Shown one piece after another: positions 12,105-23,146 of a stretch of 64,000 nt of DNA. This stretch comes from Plenodomus lindquistii (taxonomy: Eukaryota; Ascomycota; Dothideomycetes; Pleosporales; Leptosphaeriaceae). Position numbers and translations under genes: made by a program. The DNA is taken from NCBI GenBank assembly GCA_025504975.1, contig JANUWI010000003.1, forward strand, positions 2,666,001 through 2,730,000, in the 5' to 3' direction. The notes under the pieces were generated by a model. That model had not been told where the DNA came from. It searched no databases and was given only the letters and a program-made list of their open reading frames with translations. Position 1 is the first letter of the stretch; the number at the start of each line of letters is the position of its first letter.

Positions 12105-15100
12105 CTACTCCTCTTCCTCTTCCTCCTCCTCCTCACTATTATCCTCCTCCATCCCCTCCGCAGCCTCCACCACAAATCCCGGCGCCTGATCCACGCCCAG
12201 ATACGAGTCACTCACCAAAAACAGCGTCAAATCATGCCTCCCCGGCTTCTCGAGCGTAAACTCCATGACCGTCTCCAACTTGCGCACAATAGGAACCTTC
12301 TTGATAGCCAACAAGCTGCGCTCCTTCTGGTCCCCAATAACCAACCACCAAGACTCCGTCTTCTCGGCGGGGAAAAACGGTGCATGCACTGTAGTCTGCG
12401 GCGTCTCGTCTTCCTCAATCGCGCGCGTGATGCGAACCTTGAGTTGCGCGGGGGTATTCGACGCAATAGATTCCGGATCCACGAGTTGCGATTCAAGCTC
12501 AACATTGGGGTAAAAGTTGTTTGTGAAATTCGCAATGTCGGCGAGTTGGCGCTGGTCCAAGTCCAGAGCTGCAATTAGCTTCTTGTAGTCTGGGTTTTCG
12601 TCCTCGTCCATTGCGTTGATGAAGTCGTCTACATCATTGATGTCGAATTTTTGCGCAGACTTGATGGTGTCGCTGTCAAAGTGGGGGATTTGCTTGAGTG
12701 CGCTGTCTTTTTGCCACATTGCTTGTACGACCATTTGGGAGAGCTCCATGGCGGACATGGCGTTGAGGTGGGCTTCGGAGGAGAGCACGTCGACGCTTGC
12801 GCTGAGGATGTTGAGGACTTTGCGGAGCACGATTTCTTGGTCTTTGGCGAGATCGATGGGGAGTTGCATGCGTGAGAAGTGGGCTTGGAGAAGGACGAAG
12901 GCTTTGAAGTGAGGGGTCTCGAAGTTGGGCTCTTGCATCTTGAAGGGGACGCGGTCGTAGATGCGCTGCAAGATGTGGTCTTCGTGGCGGCGGATCTGTA
13001 TGTCCTCGAATTCTGTGGCTGCGGTGATGATCTCTAGGACACCCTTGAGACTCGTCTTGCCGTTGAGAGACATCATTAGTGTCTGCATGGTGATAAACGA
13101 GATGTTGTAGTAGGCGGCGATCATGCAAGGGTTTAGAGGGGTGATGGTGTCCTCTTCCTCGTCGTGCTCAATCAAGTTCGCGTCTGTGAGTTCCTTGAGC
13201 GTCAGCTCGACAAGGTCAGACAAGTGCGCGCTGAGACCCTCATGCGAGGTGTTGTGAAGGTTGTAGTAACTCGGGTTGGCGAGGAGACGACGGTAGAAGT
13301 ATGTGTACGTTGACCAGTCGACGGCTTCTTGCGTCGACTCGATAGTCTTCGCGCTGATCTCAGCAACGAAGGCGTCATGGAGATAGTCATGTAGGTAACT
13401 CTCGATCGGTAGCGCCTCGTTCAAGAACTTCTTGTAGTACTCCCGCTTCACAGCAGGCAGCATGAGCACGCCCTTCGCTGACTTGTCTTGTCCGACTCTG
13501 CCAGCCTTTCCAAACATCTGCAGGATATCGCTAATCGGGTAGTCGACATAGCGATGTTCGCGGCCTTCGTAGAACTGGGTGCCCTGAACGATGACCAGGT
13601 GGGCACCGCCATCAATCTCCCAGCATGAATCTCGCGATACGATCATGACCTGAATAGCGCCGACCTTGAACAGATGTTGCACTGCCTTCTTGTCGAACGT
13701 GTTGAGAGCCTCATGGAAGTACCCAATACCGTGAGACAGGGACGTCGCAAGCGCTTGCTCGTTGACCTTTTCCAAGATTGGCTTGATTTCGTCCAATTCT
13801 ACGTTCAGGAAGCGATCATCGTCCTCGTCGGCAACACACGCGTTGTATAGGTCTGCCGCAGAATTTCGGGCCTGCTTCCTGTTGGGCACAAACACTATAG
13901 CTGGCTTGTCTGGAGACAGCTGTGTGATGGCCGAGTACGTCGGTCTCGCCATTGCCATCATCAATGAGGGGAAGTGAGGAATCGTGAATGACTGGATCTT
14001 CAGCTCTAGCGGAACGGCTCGAATTGCCGGGCTAAAGTTGTAGATGGTGTGCTTGTTGGCGCCGATCCATTCGCCAATGTCACGAGCGTTGGACAGAGAT
14101 ACGCTGAGACCGACAATGCGGAGCTTGGACTCTAGCTGAGCAGCCATGGCCTGCATGCGAGAGACTACAATCTCGTAGACGTGCCCATTGGTACCGCCAA
14201 GCATGTGAAGCTCATCGGCGATCAAGACAGCAACTGATTGAACGTTCTTCCGTCGTTGCCATTGACGCGAGATGGAATCCCACTGTGATGGTGTCGCCAG
14301 GATGAGGTCACCCTTCTCAAGCAGACGCAAGTCAGCTGTTGTCTCGCCAGTGAGCTTGACCACATCCTTGCCTCCACCAAGACCAGACAGACGATCGTTC
14401 CAGTTCTTGAACTGCGTGTCGACGAGCTCCTGGAACGGTGCAAGATAGACAATACGGCCCTCACTATCACTACCCCAGTGCCGCAGTATTGCGAACTCGG
14501 CACAGAAAGTCTTGCCGATGCCAGCAGCAGCCCCAACAAGAACGTTGTCATCGGTCGTGTACAAAGAGTTGAAGACTTGCGTCTGAACCTTGTTGAAGCG
14601 GCTTACGTTTTCGTACAGGCCCATGTACTCCTTCTTCTTCAAAGCCGAGACTGGAAGTGGCTGAAGATCGAGCACAGGGGTGTGGGCGGGGAATTTGGCC
14701 GGAAGGATGAGCTTCTGAAACGAGACCGCGAGCTTTGTTTCTGACGCCATCCATCGATCGGACAGTACGGTGATGAAGTAGTTCGGTGGCATGGGTTCAT
14801 CAATGGGCACGGTCAGCTCAAGAAGATGCTCATTCACCTCCCCGTCAGCGTAATCCCTGCGGAGAATGAAAGTGTCGTGGAACAGGATGGTTTCGCCATC
14901 ACAGTCTTCGACCAAGATCCAGAAAGCTTCAGAAGCTCCATGCAGCTCGGTATCCCAGACGAAGTCAGGTCGAATGGTAAGCTCCAGGCGAAGTAGAGAC
15001 CGTGTTACCGGCCGTGGAGTAGCTTCAATCTGGAGGCGAGGGAACTTCTCCACCAGCTGGCAAACAAGCTTACCGGCCTTAGGCATGCCCAGGAGCTCGC

Positions 15101-18100
15101 CCATGCTAGGAGGATCAAGACCAAAGTAGCTTGACCAGCCAACATCAATGCGCTCTGCTTTCTGTACGATATCCCTAGGGCAAGTAGGGAATTGTCGAAG
15201 AGGAGTCATGGTTGGCCACATGCGCTTCTCTGCCATCTTACACATGTCAAGAGCCAACTTTGCAACCTGAGCCCAGCCCTTCTTGAGGCAAATCTCGAAG
15301 ATTGCTCGTAGAATACGGCCAGCTGATTGTGTGACGTAGACCAAATCAGCCATCAAAGCAAGGCCTTCAAGTTTGAGTCGAGAGATGTACGCTTGCAGCA
15401 GAACGTTGATCTTGGCTTGGGCCTCCTCGACACCTTCCTTGACAGGAATTGGTACCTTACCAAGCAGCTTCGCGAGTTCAAGCTTCTCATCCTGACGAAC
15501 AGGAATGTACTTGAACTCCTCGCTCAGAGCGAAGATGCGGAACAGCTCAATAGCGCTGATACCAGGTTGGACATGCGTGTTGTATGTCGCCATTGAGTTG
15601 TGAGAAATGTAGTAATGAGAGGCAATCCTTCCTAGCTCAGTTGGAGTAAGCTGTCCTGTCTTCCTGTCGTACTTGATGAGACTGCATTTCTCAAGCACAT
15701 GTGCAGCCGCGTGCACGAGATCAACCCGGCGTTGCTCCAGTACCGTGTCGTTCTCATACTCTGGGCCTACCCGGTATAAGGCAGGCGATCTCAGCATACG
15801 CACATAGAGGTATGTATACCCAAGCCAGTCCACAGCTTCGTCTCTACTGCGTACATTGCCGAGCACAACTTCCGCATTGAGATTGTCCGCGAGCTTGCTG
15901 ATGAACTGCGACTCGATCGGTAGTTGCTGATTGAGTAAAGACAGGTAATACTGTATCTCGTCTTTGGTGGTGATGATGATACCTTCTCCATATGTATCGT
16001 ATTGAGGTCGACCGGCACGACCAAGCATTTGCAGGACGTCCTGGGGACTAAGCTCGACCCAGCTACCCTTCTCAGGCGAGTAGATCTGCGTACCCTTGAT
16101 AATGACGGTATGCGCTGGCAAGTTGACACCCCAGGCCAACGTGGCCGTGCATACAAGGACCTGGATGGATCCATCGGCGAACAGATCTTCCACAGCCGTA
16201 CGGTCTGCTCTCGACATACCAGCATGATGAATACCAAATCCATACGGCATAACGTCCTTGAGGTCGGCGTTTTGGATAGATTCGGCTTCCTCTCGTAAAA
16301 TTTCTCGACTTGCGGCGTCGGACCGAAGGATCTTGCCTATTGACTCCTCTTCAAGTGCTTTGTCGCGGATGTACTTGGCGGTCTTTGCAGTCTCTTTTCG
16401 CGAGTGCACGAAAATCAGCATTTGATTGCGATTCTCGCCTACTTGTTCAAGAACCTTCTGGTAACAGACATCGTTCATAGTCTTCAACTGCTTGATAGCC
16501 TTCTTATCGGTCACGCCGATGAACTCTTGCTTCAACGGACATGGTCGGAAAGTGGCGTCAAAGTGGAAAAGACCCTTGTCTTGGTCGATGCGGAGAAAGC
16601 TGGCAACATCGCGGTAGTTGGGGAGTGTGGCACTCAAACCCACGATACGGACATGGTCGCCGGTCTGCTCACTGCGTCGGAGCGTCCTGCTGACAATGCT
16701 CTCAATAACCGGACCTCGATCATCGTGAAGCAAATGGATCTCATCGATACATATCAGACGGACAAGGTTGATGTAGCTAGTGTCGGTCGCTTTGCGAGTA
16801 ATGACGTCGTACTTCTCTGGAGTGGTGACAATGATCTGAGTCTCCGCAATCTGCTGCTTGGTGAGCTGACGATCACCAGTAAGCTCAGAGACCTTGATTC
16901 CGTAGGGTTCCAGACGCTTGCCGAAGTTACCAACTTGTTCCGCAACAAGCGCCTTGAGCGGTGCAATGTAGATGATTTTGAAATCGTCGAGTGCAATCTC
17001 TCCAGTTTGGGGGTTGCGGTGTTTGCCAATTTCGCGGAGCATCGTCAGCATGGCAACGTTCGTCTTTCCAGATCCAGTAGGGGCGCAAATAAGCATGTTG
17101 CCATCGTCTTCGAAAGCGGCAGGGAAGCACTTCGTCTGGATACGGTTAAGAGACTTTGAGGAGCCGAAGCCCACACGCGCCCAGTCCGGTAGGTCGGACG
17201 TGGGCATGAGCGGCTTCTCATTAGGATCACGCTTGGCTTTTGGAGCGGGCACGTGAATCTCCTCGTAGCTCTTGAAGACGCGTTTTGTGGATCCTTGAGG
17301 AAGTTTGACACCATTGTTTGTCATCAGATGATTGCCCTGGTCAAAGACGATGTTGTCGAGGTTGACCAGGCGACTTGAGGGCTGAAGTCCACCCACAATG
17401 CCATCCGGCTTCGCATCTGCCATGTCAACATCATTTGACGTCTCCGGTAAGCTGATGTCCTTCAAGTTGAACTTCATTTTCCCAGCATTGGCGCCATCCT
17501 CGGCCTTGATACCAGTTTCACGAGCGCGCAACTCTTGGAGAATGCGTTGCTGACCCGCAGCCTTCATCTCCCGCTCAACAGCCGTACGCTCGTCGTTGTC
17601 CTCGGCCGCTCTTCGCCATCTTGTGACCCAGACGACACGATCGCGATTGAGCACGAGCTTCGCAACCAGCTCGGGGTGTTCGTAGTCGAAAAGTTCCATG
17701 AGGTCATTCTCAATCTCACGCAGATCCTTCTCCTCTCCATCTTCCGATACGCCTGCGAGTATGCTGAGAGCATCTTGTGTCTTTTCCTGCTGCGTATGCG
17801 CGTCCTCGTAGACCTGCCCTATCTGCCGTTGCAGCCAGTATGCGTCGATCTCGTGTGCGGGTATCAGCTTCTCGGCACCGTCCTTGCGATCCGCTGAGGC
17901 AGAAGTGTCGCCCTGTATTACCATTTCTTCCTCGTTCGCCATGGCTTCATCCTCTTCTTCTTGGTCGCCGCCAATCTGCTCTATCGCCTGCTCCGCCTCG
18001 TCTTCTTCATCAGAGGAATCAACGTCACGGACTTCGAACGTCTGAGGGCCGTCCTCATCTTCTTCCTCATCGTCGAAGACCACAGCCACACCCTGGTTGT

Positions 18101-18755
18101 CGCCATTCTCAGCGCCATCTCCATCGGCCATGGTCTCGTCGCCGCCCTCCTCATCGTCTTGCGCATCGTAGTCGGTGATCTTCTTGCCCAAATTGACCAA
18201 CTCGTTGAACTCCTTTGCGCCCATGGAAGTCCCGAGCAGGTCGTCCACCTCCTTCTTCTTGTCAAAGTCTTTCAGACTGTCATCCTTCAGATACTCCAAT
18301 ACGGCGTCTGCAGCACTTCGCGTTGTCGCAACCGGGACATCGCCGAGCGACTTGCTCACAATGGTTGTGATGAGCTCGAATGTAGCCCGCGTCGCAGGCG
18401 TCCGAGGCTTGTATGTGAGTCCCTCAATATTGAAATCGACAGTGGCGCCTGCTCCAAAGGCGCTGATGCCATCGTCGCGTTTCCGCTTCTTCAACTCTCG
18501 GGCTAACACATCGCCACCCTCATTCAGGTCTCCCCGCTCAACACCTAGCGCCTTGGGCTTCTTCGCCTGTGCAAGCGCATTGTCCCGCGCCGTCCGTCCT
18601 CCCATGTCCCGGATGTTGATGCGGCCTGCGAGCGACTCGGGATCGCCAGTGTGTTCGTCTGGTCGGCGCGACGTAAACCGTCTGTCCGCCTGCAGGACCA
18701 AATTGGACATGGCCGCATATTTGAATTGCGCGAGGTTGTTGGGCTCTTTCGACAT
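12105..18755 (-). CDS. BRR2: Pre-mRNA-splicing helicase Brr2 (U5 snRNP)
   Basis: The Ski2-like helicase that unwinds U4/U6 during spliceosome activation. A single uninterrupted exon encodes 2216 residues, the usual length. The N-terminal cassette has Walker A APTGSGKT near residue 557 and DEIH near 670, followed by a Sec63-like unit. The C-terminal cassette has the altered P-loop GAAAGIGKT near 1408 and DELH near 1515, again followed by Sec63. This matches the known arrangement in which only the first cassette is an active helicase and the second binds regulators. Acidic low-complexity tracts lie near residues 200-280, and the protein ends in a poly-Glu run. The start MSKEPNNLAQFKYAAMSNLVLQ is a conserved N terminus. 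The lack of introns in 6.6 kb is notable among intron-rich neighbours. Confidence 0.98.
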   Translation of the reverse strand: MSKEPNNLAQFKYAAMSNLVLQADRRFTSRRPDEHTGDPESLAGRINIRDMGGRTARDNALAQAKKPKALGVERGDLNEGGDVLARELKKRKRDDGISAFGAGATVDFNIEGLTYKPRTPATRATFELITTIVSKSLGDVPVATTRSAADAVLEYLKDDSLKDFDKKKEVDDLLGTSMGAKEFNELVNLGKKITDYDAQDDEEGGDETMADGDGAENGDNQGVAVVFDDEEEDEDGPQTFEVRDVDSSDEEDEAEQAIEQIGGDQEEEDEAMANEEEMVIQGDTSASADRKDGAEKLIPAHEIDAYWLQRQIGQVYEDAHTQQEKTQDALSILAGVSEDGEEKDLREIENDLMELFDYEHPELVAKLVLNRDRVVWVTRWRRAAEDNDERTAVEREMKAAGQQRILQELRARETGIKAEDGANAGKMKFNLKDISLPETSNDVDMADAKPDGIVGGLQPSSRLVNLDNIVFDQGNHLMTNNGVKLPQGSTKRVFKSYEEIHVPAPKAKRDPNEKPLMPTSDLPDWARVGFGSSKSLNRIQTKCFPAAFEDDGNMLICAPTGSGKTNVAMLTMLREIGKHRNPQTGEIALDDFKIIYIAPLKALVAEQVGNFGKRLEPYGIKVSELTGDRQLTKQQIAETQIIVTTPEKYDVITRKATDTSYINLVRLICIDEIHLLHDDRGPVIESIVSRTLRRSEQTGDHVRIVGLSATLPNYRDVASFLRIDQDKGLFHFDATFRPCPLKQEFIGVTDKKAIKQLKTMNDVCYQKVLEQVGENRNQMLIFVHSRKETAKTAKYIRDKALEEESIGKILRSDAASREILREEAESIQNADLKDVMPYGFGIHHAGMSRADRTAVEDLFADGSIQVLVCTATLAWGVNLPAHTVIIKGTQIYSPEKGSWVELSPQDVLQMLGRAGRPQYDTYGEGIIITTKDEIQYYLSLLNQQLPIESQFISKLADNLNAEVVLGNVRSRDEAVDWLGYTYLYVRMLRSPALYRVGPEYENDTVLEQRRVDLVHAAAHVLEKCSLIKYDRKTGQLTPTELGRIASHYYISHNSMATYNTHVQPGISAIELFRIFALSEEFKYIPVRQDEKLELAKLLGKVPIPVKEGVEEAQAKINVLLQAYISRLKLEGLALMADLVYVTQSAGRILRAIFEICLKKGWAQVAKLALDMCKMAEKRMWPTMTPLRQFPTCPRDIVQKAERIDVGWSSYFGLDPPSMGELLGMPKAGKLVCQLVEKFPRLQIEATPRPVTRSLLRLELTIRPDFVWDTELHGASEAFWILVEDCDGETILFHDTFILRRDYADGEVNEHLLELTVPIDEPMPPNYFITVLSDRWMASETKLAVSFQKLILPAKFPAHTPVLDLQPLPVSALKKKEYMGLYENVSRFNKVQTQVFNSLYTTDDNVLVGAAAGIGKTFCAEFAILRHWGSDSEGRIVYLAPFQELVDTQFKNWNDRLSGLGGGKDVVKLTGETTADLRLLEKGDLILATPSQWDSISRQWQRRKNVQSVAVLIADELHMLGGTNGHVYEIVVSRMQAMAAQLESKLRIVGLSVSLSNARDIGEWIGANKHTIYNFSPAIRAVPLELKIQSFTIPHFPSLMMAMARPTYSAITQLSPDKPAIVFVPNRKQARNSAADLYNACVADEDDDRFLNVELDEIKPILEKVNEQALATSLSHGIGYFHEALNTFDKKAVQHLFKVGAIQVMIVSRDSCWEIDGGAHLVIVQGTQFYEGREHRYVDYPISDILQMFGKAGRVGQDKSAKGVLMLPAVKREYYKKFLNEALPIESYLHDYLHDAFVAEISAKTIESTQEAVDWSTYTYFYRRLLANPSYYNLHNTSHEGLSAHLSDLVELTLKELTDANLIEHDEEEDTITPLNPCMIAAYYNISFITMQTLMMSLNGKTSLKGVLEIITAATEFEDIQIRRHEDHILQRIYDRVPFKMQEPNFETPHFKAFVLLQAHFSRMQLPIDLAKDQEIVLRKVLNILSASVDVLSSEAHLNAMSAMELSQMVVQAMWQKDSALKQIPHFDSDTIKSAQKFDINDVDDFINAMDEDENPDYKKLIAALDLDQRQLADIANFTNNFYPNVELESQLVDPESIASNTPAQLKVRITRAIEEDETPQTTVHAPFFPAEKTESWWLVIGDQKERSLLAIKKVPIVRKLETVMEFTLEKPGRHDLTLFLVSDSYLGVDQAPGFVVEAAEGMEEDNSEEEEEEEEE

Positions 18756-19478
18756 GGTGGCGGGTGGATTCGTGGTTTTGCGCGGCTTGCGCTTTCAGTG
18801 TCGCCTCTTCTGCGATCGCGTCTTCGGCGTAGTGTCGGATCCTGATGAATAGAGAATGGACCGTAGTAAATCTACGCGAAAAGAAAAGAGGGAACTGGCG
18901 CAATTGGTAGTGGCTTGTTCTGCGGGCGCGCCCTGCAGGTTGATGCAAGTAGGTGTCCCGGCCGGTCTTCGAAAACTTATGGAGCTTCACGACTAACGTT
19001 AGGCTGAACCTTAGTCACGTGTCTGTCGCCGCATCACCTCCGAGAATCAGCCACCAACATGTCTCTGCCTATTGCGCACACAGTGCTAGGGATCGAAGAG
19101 CTTCGTACGCTTAGTATTACCTGTTCAGAACAACTCCTGGTGCGACTGGTGTCTCAAGTCCAAGGCGAGGATCGCCACTCCATGTGTGTATATCAAATCT
19201 GTGAAGGCGGGTGGGGTGTATGATGACATTTCTTGTTTGATAGAGCCTTCAAGTCTAAAGAGCAGATTGAGTCGTCCAGAACCAGCAGCCGTTGGGATAG
19301 CTCTTGCTGCATACACTTTCCTCAACGATGGGCCATTTGCCAATCTTGTAAAGTAATTCGCAAATACTCCTGCGACATGATGCAATGCGCATCCAAGCTA
19401 CAAACGCCCTGATTGGGGCATACATCGAAGAGATTCGTCCAATTTGTGTCAACCATCAGTATCCACTTACCGATGTCT
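18756..19478. other. Intergenic: BRR2 promoter and TMA22 3' end, with a possible gene relic
   Basis: 723 bp. The BRR2 side is GC-rich and should contain its promoter. The middle holds a plus-strand ATG reading frame that looks broken (see the entry at 19059). Confidence 0.4.
19059..19356 (+). pseudogene. Possible small gene or frameshifted relic, unknown function
   Basis: An ATG at 19059 opens a frame reading MSLPIAHTVLGIEELRTL ... and stops after about 54 codons. From about 19186 a neighbouring frame continues in protein-like sequence (SVKAGGVYDDISCLIEP ... GIALAAYTFLNDGPFANLVK) to a TAA at 19354-19356. A one-base shift near 19186 would join the two, or a short intron might. I cannot name the family. 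The alternatives are chance ORFs, since the whole stretch is under 300 nt. Confidence 0.3.
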
Positions 19479-20243
19479 CTAGACCTGCCCCTCGGTCTTC
19501 TTCTTCTTCTTATCCTCAATCAATTCCACATTGTCCTCTGGAACTTCCTCATACTTGTCCACCAAGAACTCCAAGATATCCTCGCTCAAATCGCCCTGCA
19601 CTGTGATTTCCTCACCACCACCTGGGATCTTCGTCACACTCGAGCCCGTCGCAAACTTCTTTCCGAAGTCTTTGGCCACCTTCTTGATGTCTAGCCCAAA
19701 TGCCTCGAGACCTTGCACCGCTGTGACGTATTTCCGCTTGTTGCGTTCTATGCGCTTGATCAGGATCTTGGAGGAGGCGCGCGTCTCGGCTGCGCGTGCT
19801 TCAGCGGTGGCGGCTTTTGCGGCCTTCTTTTGGGCGTCCTTCTCTGCGCGTTTCTGGGCGTCGACGGATAGGGCGGACATGTTTTGTTGGAGTACTTCTA
19901 GAGGGGCGTTAGCCTGTATTTTAATTTGAATCTGTTTCTCTCCCTGTATCTTCCGGGACAGATGTGCTGCATTGTGTCGTACCTGCCGAGTATAGTTTGC
20001 TGTGTAGATCGGGATGCGCCTCCGCGAGCCATTCTTCACACTTCTTCGTGGTACCACCAAACTCGCAGTACTGTGGATAGCCTGATCAGTTTGTGATCAT
20101 GGTTCAGCGTGTCGTAGTGTCATACCTACTTCAGGTGGTAGACTGCACACTGCCTGCTGTTAGCCAGGTACTACGAGGCGACTCAAGCAGATAAACGTAC
20201 CTCCGCAGTATGTGACGGTCTTGGGCAATGTATCAGTCGACAT
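19479..20243 (-). CDS. TMA22: Density-regulated-protein/translation machinery-associated protein 22
   Basis: Works with Tma20 (MCT-1) in recycling 40S subunits and in reinitiation (family knowledge). Four exons: 20243-20201, 20149-20130, 20070-19983 and 19897-19479, giving 189 residues. Exons 1-3 code for the Cys-rich N terminus VTYCGVCSLPPE-YCEFGGT and KKCEEWL. Exon 4 holds the SUI1/eIF1-like domain, beginning SKILIKRIERNKRKYVT, with the loop GLEAFGLDIKKVAKDFGKK and SSVTK, and ends in a Lys-rich tail. Exon 2 is just 20 nt. The exon 4 acceptor CTAG at 19898 was chosen because the nearer ACAG would put a stop in frame. A longer unspliced ORF beginning upstream of exon 4 is an intron artefact. 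Confidence 0.93.
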
Positions 20244-20763
20244 GATCAATGTGTATTAAAACCAAAGCCGTGATGTTTTAGAAAGATGGTGTTAAGTTGT
20301 TGGAAGCGAAGGCGCAGTAGTTGTCGCGGTCAACGCGAGAAAGCGCAATGGTGGGGCAGGCCTAGCACATGGTGGGGTAATGTACTGTTGCTTGCACCCT
20401 GGAGACCTGTCCCAGGCCAGCTTAAGGAAGTGTGCTAATACTAGGCTTCTCACAGTCATAGTATACGAGCGTACGAAGACAACCCTCTTAGCTACGATTG
20501 CATTTGCTGTACTTGAAATTTGGCAACAACATTCTGCACTACATGACATACCAGACGACACATCGCCTGAATCGATCCATATAAAGTAATTTAGCGTAGC
20601 GATACCACCCATGAGTGCACAAAAATATTAACATTAGAAGAAAGAATGGGGATTCGCTCTACGTAGACCATGAAAACACGAAACGGCCGTTACGGGGATA
20701 TCATCTGCGCAAAGAACGACTCTTCTTCTTGAAGTACTCCTAGCTCTTCCTCGTGAAGACCTC
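20244..20763. promoter_or_regulatory. Intergenic: TMA22 promoter and 3' end of the CAP-Gly gene
   Basis: 520 bp between two minus-strand genes. ORFs across it are under 110 codons and not protein-like. No motif recognised. Confidence 0.4.
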
Positions 20764-23146
20764 CTAGAAAGCATCTTCATTCGGGCAACCAGTAACATCG
20801 TGGCCTTCGCTCTCGCATAACGCACACCATTTGTCTGGGTCGGCAATCGCAGCACCTTTAGCTGGAACAAGGTTCGAGTTCGACGCGTTGAGGCCCGGGT
20901 TAGGTAGGGGGCTAGTGGGTGCATTGCCTGGTGGCTTTGACGGGCTGATGGCAGACGGGCGGGGAAATCGGTCTGCAATGTTGAGACCACGGAGGCCTTC
21001 GAGCACGACGTCTTTGCCCATGCGTGGGCCGTTGTCCTTGAAGGACTCGAGTGTAGGGCTTGCTCCCATGGCGGAGCAGTTGAGAATGTCGTGGCCTCCA
21101 GTCTCGCAGATCTCGCACCAGAGCACACTGCTGTTAGCAGAGGAACGACCATCCGATTCGGCCATGGGTGCTAGAGCAGGAGGAGCATCACGTCGTGTTG
21201 GCTCCTTCCAGTCTACGATAGTGTCTTTCGAGTCGCGTCCAGACGAGCGCTTCTCCTGGATGGCCGTTTGCTCGGACGCGCCATTGCTGATAACACTCTC
21301 GCGCTGCTCAGCTAGACCGAGCTGGCTCCTGAGCTTCTCGAGTTCACGCTCCAGCTCTTCTTCCCTGTAAGCCTTTCGCTCTACAAGACCTCGTAGTTCC
21401 TCCTTCTCGCGTTCGAGACGGTCTGCGTTCGCTTGTGCCGTCTTGAGTTCTTCAGGGTTGACGGAAGGGCCTTGCCGTGACAATGGAGAACGGCGGTGTT
21501 CATCTCCACCACCCGAGCTCAGTGAGTGAATAATGGCTTTGAGGCCTCGAATCTCGTCGTCTCGCTGTTCGATATCTCGTTGGCCGGGCGCATGGGGGGC
21601 ATCGGCAAGAGCGCCTGCGCCCTTCAAAGCTGCTGCCGCCTTTTCACGCTCACGGCGGAGCTCTGATCTACCGCGCTCCACCTCGCCTCTGAGGAACTCG
21701 ACCTCTCCGCGTGCTTCTGCCTCGCCTCGCCTTGCGTCTTCTAGACCCTCTTCTAGTTCCTGTACAAGCTCCTCTAACTGCTTGAGCTGCATGGCAACGG
21801 TCTCCACATCCTCACTTCGGGACTGGTACTCGCGCAGTTCTTCTTGAAGCTCTTCAACTTTTTTCTCGTATACTCGTTCAGTTTCTGTACTTGCAAGTTC
21901 GAGGGTATCGATTGTACTGCGAAAGTCGGACCTGTGAGCATCGAACTCAGAGGTCAGCATGGCGATTTTGTCATTCTTCTCCCTAAGCAGCGCTCTCAAC
22001 GTGGATATGTCGCTTGTTTCGCCGTGGTTCGAACCGAAATCTGTGCCATCCTCTGGAATCAGGTTCTGTATCTCGGAAAGACTAGCCTCCATTTCACTTA
22101 GAGAAGATGCCTGTTCTTTCAACTGTGAATCGCGTTCGTCCAGTAGCTTCTGAAGTCGTTGCACTTCGTCGATCTGATTCACGCCTACTCGAGATCCTGG
22201 ACGTCGTCCTTTGTAGCTAGCCATGGAGTCGTTGCTCGTTCGCGATGCGCCCACAGGCGTTGTTTCGTTGTCTTCGTCGATGGTATCATGGTGACCGAGT
22301 CTAGAGTTCGTGTTTCGCGAATATGGGCGCGGCCCTGGCGTCCGTGGCTTTTGCGGAGGAGCGGCCCTTTGTGGCCCAGGGCTTGCAAACCTGGGTGGTG
22401 CGGGACTGGCGAATCTTGGTGGAGCACCAATTGCGCTCTTGGAGAAGCCAGAAGGTGTAAGGCCGCCACTTCGACCCGGTGTCGCGGCTGGTTTGCGCAC
22501 TGGCGATTCTGGACGTGATAGCGATGGACGGCGTACGCGAGTGCCTGGGCCCATGGACTGTGAGAACTTGGACTTGAGCGCCGAGGGCGAGTCGGCGCTG
22601 TAGCTGGGCTTGTTGCTGGTGGAAAGACTGAAGTTGTTGCTGTAGGAAGGCGTGGGGGGCGTCAGGGGAAAGTCTGACGAGTCTGCAGACTGGCGCTTCT
22701 GTGCTCGATGGACGGGGAGGAATATGCCCGAGCCAGGTACGGATGTGTGGAAATAATGGATGCTGGACCAGTCAGTAAGGAGACATTCGATGCCTGTCTA
22801 TACGAGTGTAGACTTACCCATCGACTTCGCCGTTGTTCTTGCCGCGCTCGGCGTACTCTCTGCTGAGTTCGACACCGGCAAAGACGCCCGCCTTGCCTCT
22901 GATGGACCCCACAAACTGCACGACGCCGTGCATTCCACCAGGCACGTCGACGGCATCGCCGACTGCAATGCTCTGGCCGTCTGCCCCAATCTTGTTGCCG
23001 GGGGACGGGGCGCCGCCGACTAATGCTGAGAGAGAGGCCTGACGGGCCATGTTCTTGCTGGCGGCGAGGGAAAGGTTGGGCGACGAAGCGTGCGGCACCA
23101 TGGCCGGGCGGGCGGGCCCCAGACGTCTTGGGGTGTGCAGCGACAT
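20764..23146 (-). CDS. CAP-Gly microtubule plus-end protein, CLIP-170/Bik1/Tip1-like
   Basis: Tracks growing microtubule ends and links them to motors and cortex (family knowledge). Exon 1 is 23146-22818, exon 2 is 22762-20764, 775 residues. The CAP-Gly domain spans the intron: GVVQFVGSIRGKAGVFAGVEL, GKNNG, then VDG-IHYF across the junction. After it comes a Ser/Pro/Arg-rich basic linker, then a long coiled coil (about residues 260-560) with heptad-like Glu/Leu/Lys/Arg. The C terminus carries two CCHC zinc knuckles, WCEICETGGHDILNC and WCALCESEGHDVTGC, both complete, and ends ...EDAF. The order CAP-Gly, basic linker, coiled coil, metal-binding knuckles is that of the CLIP-170 family. Confidence 0.93.
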
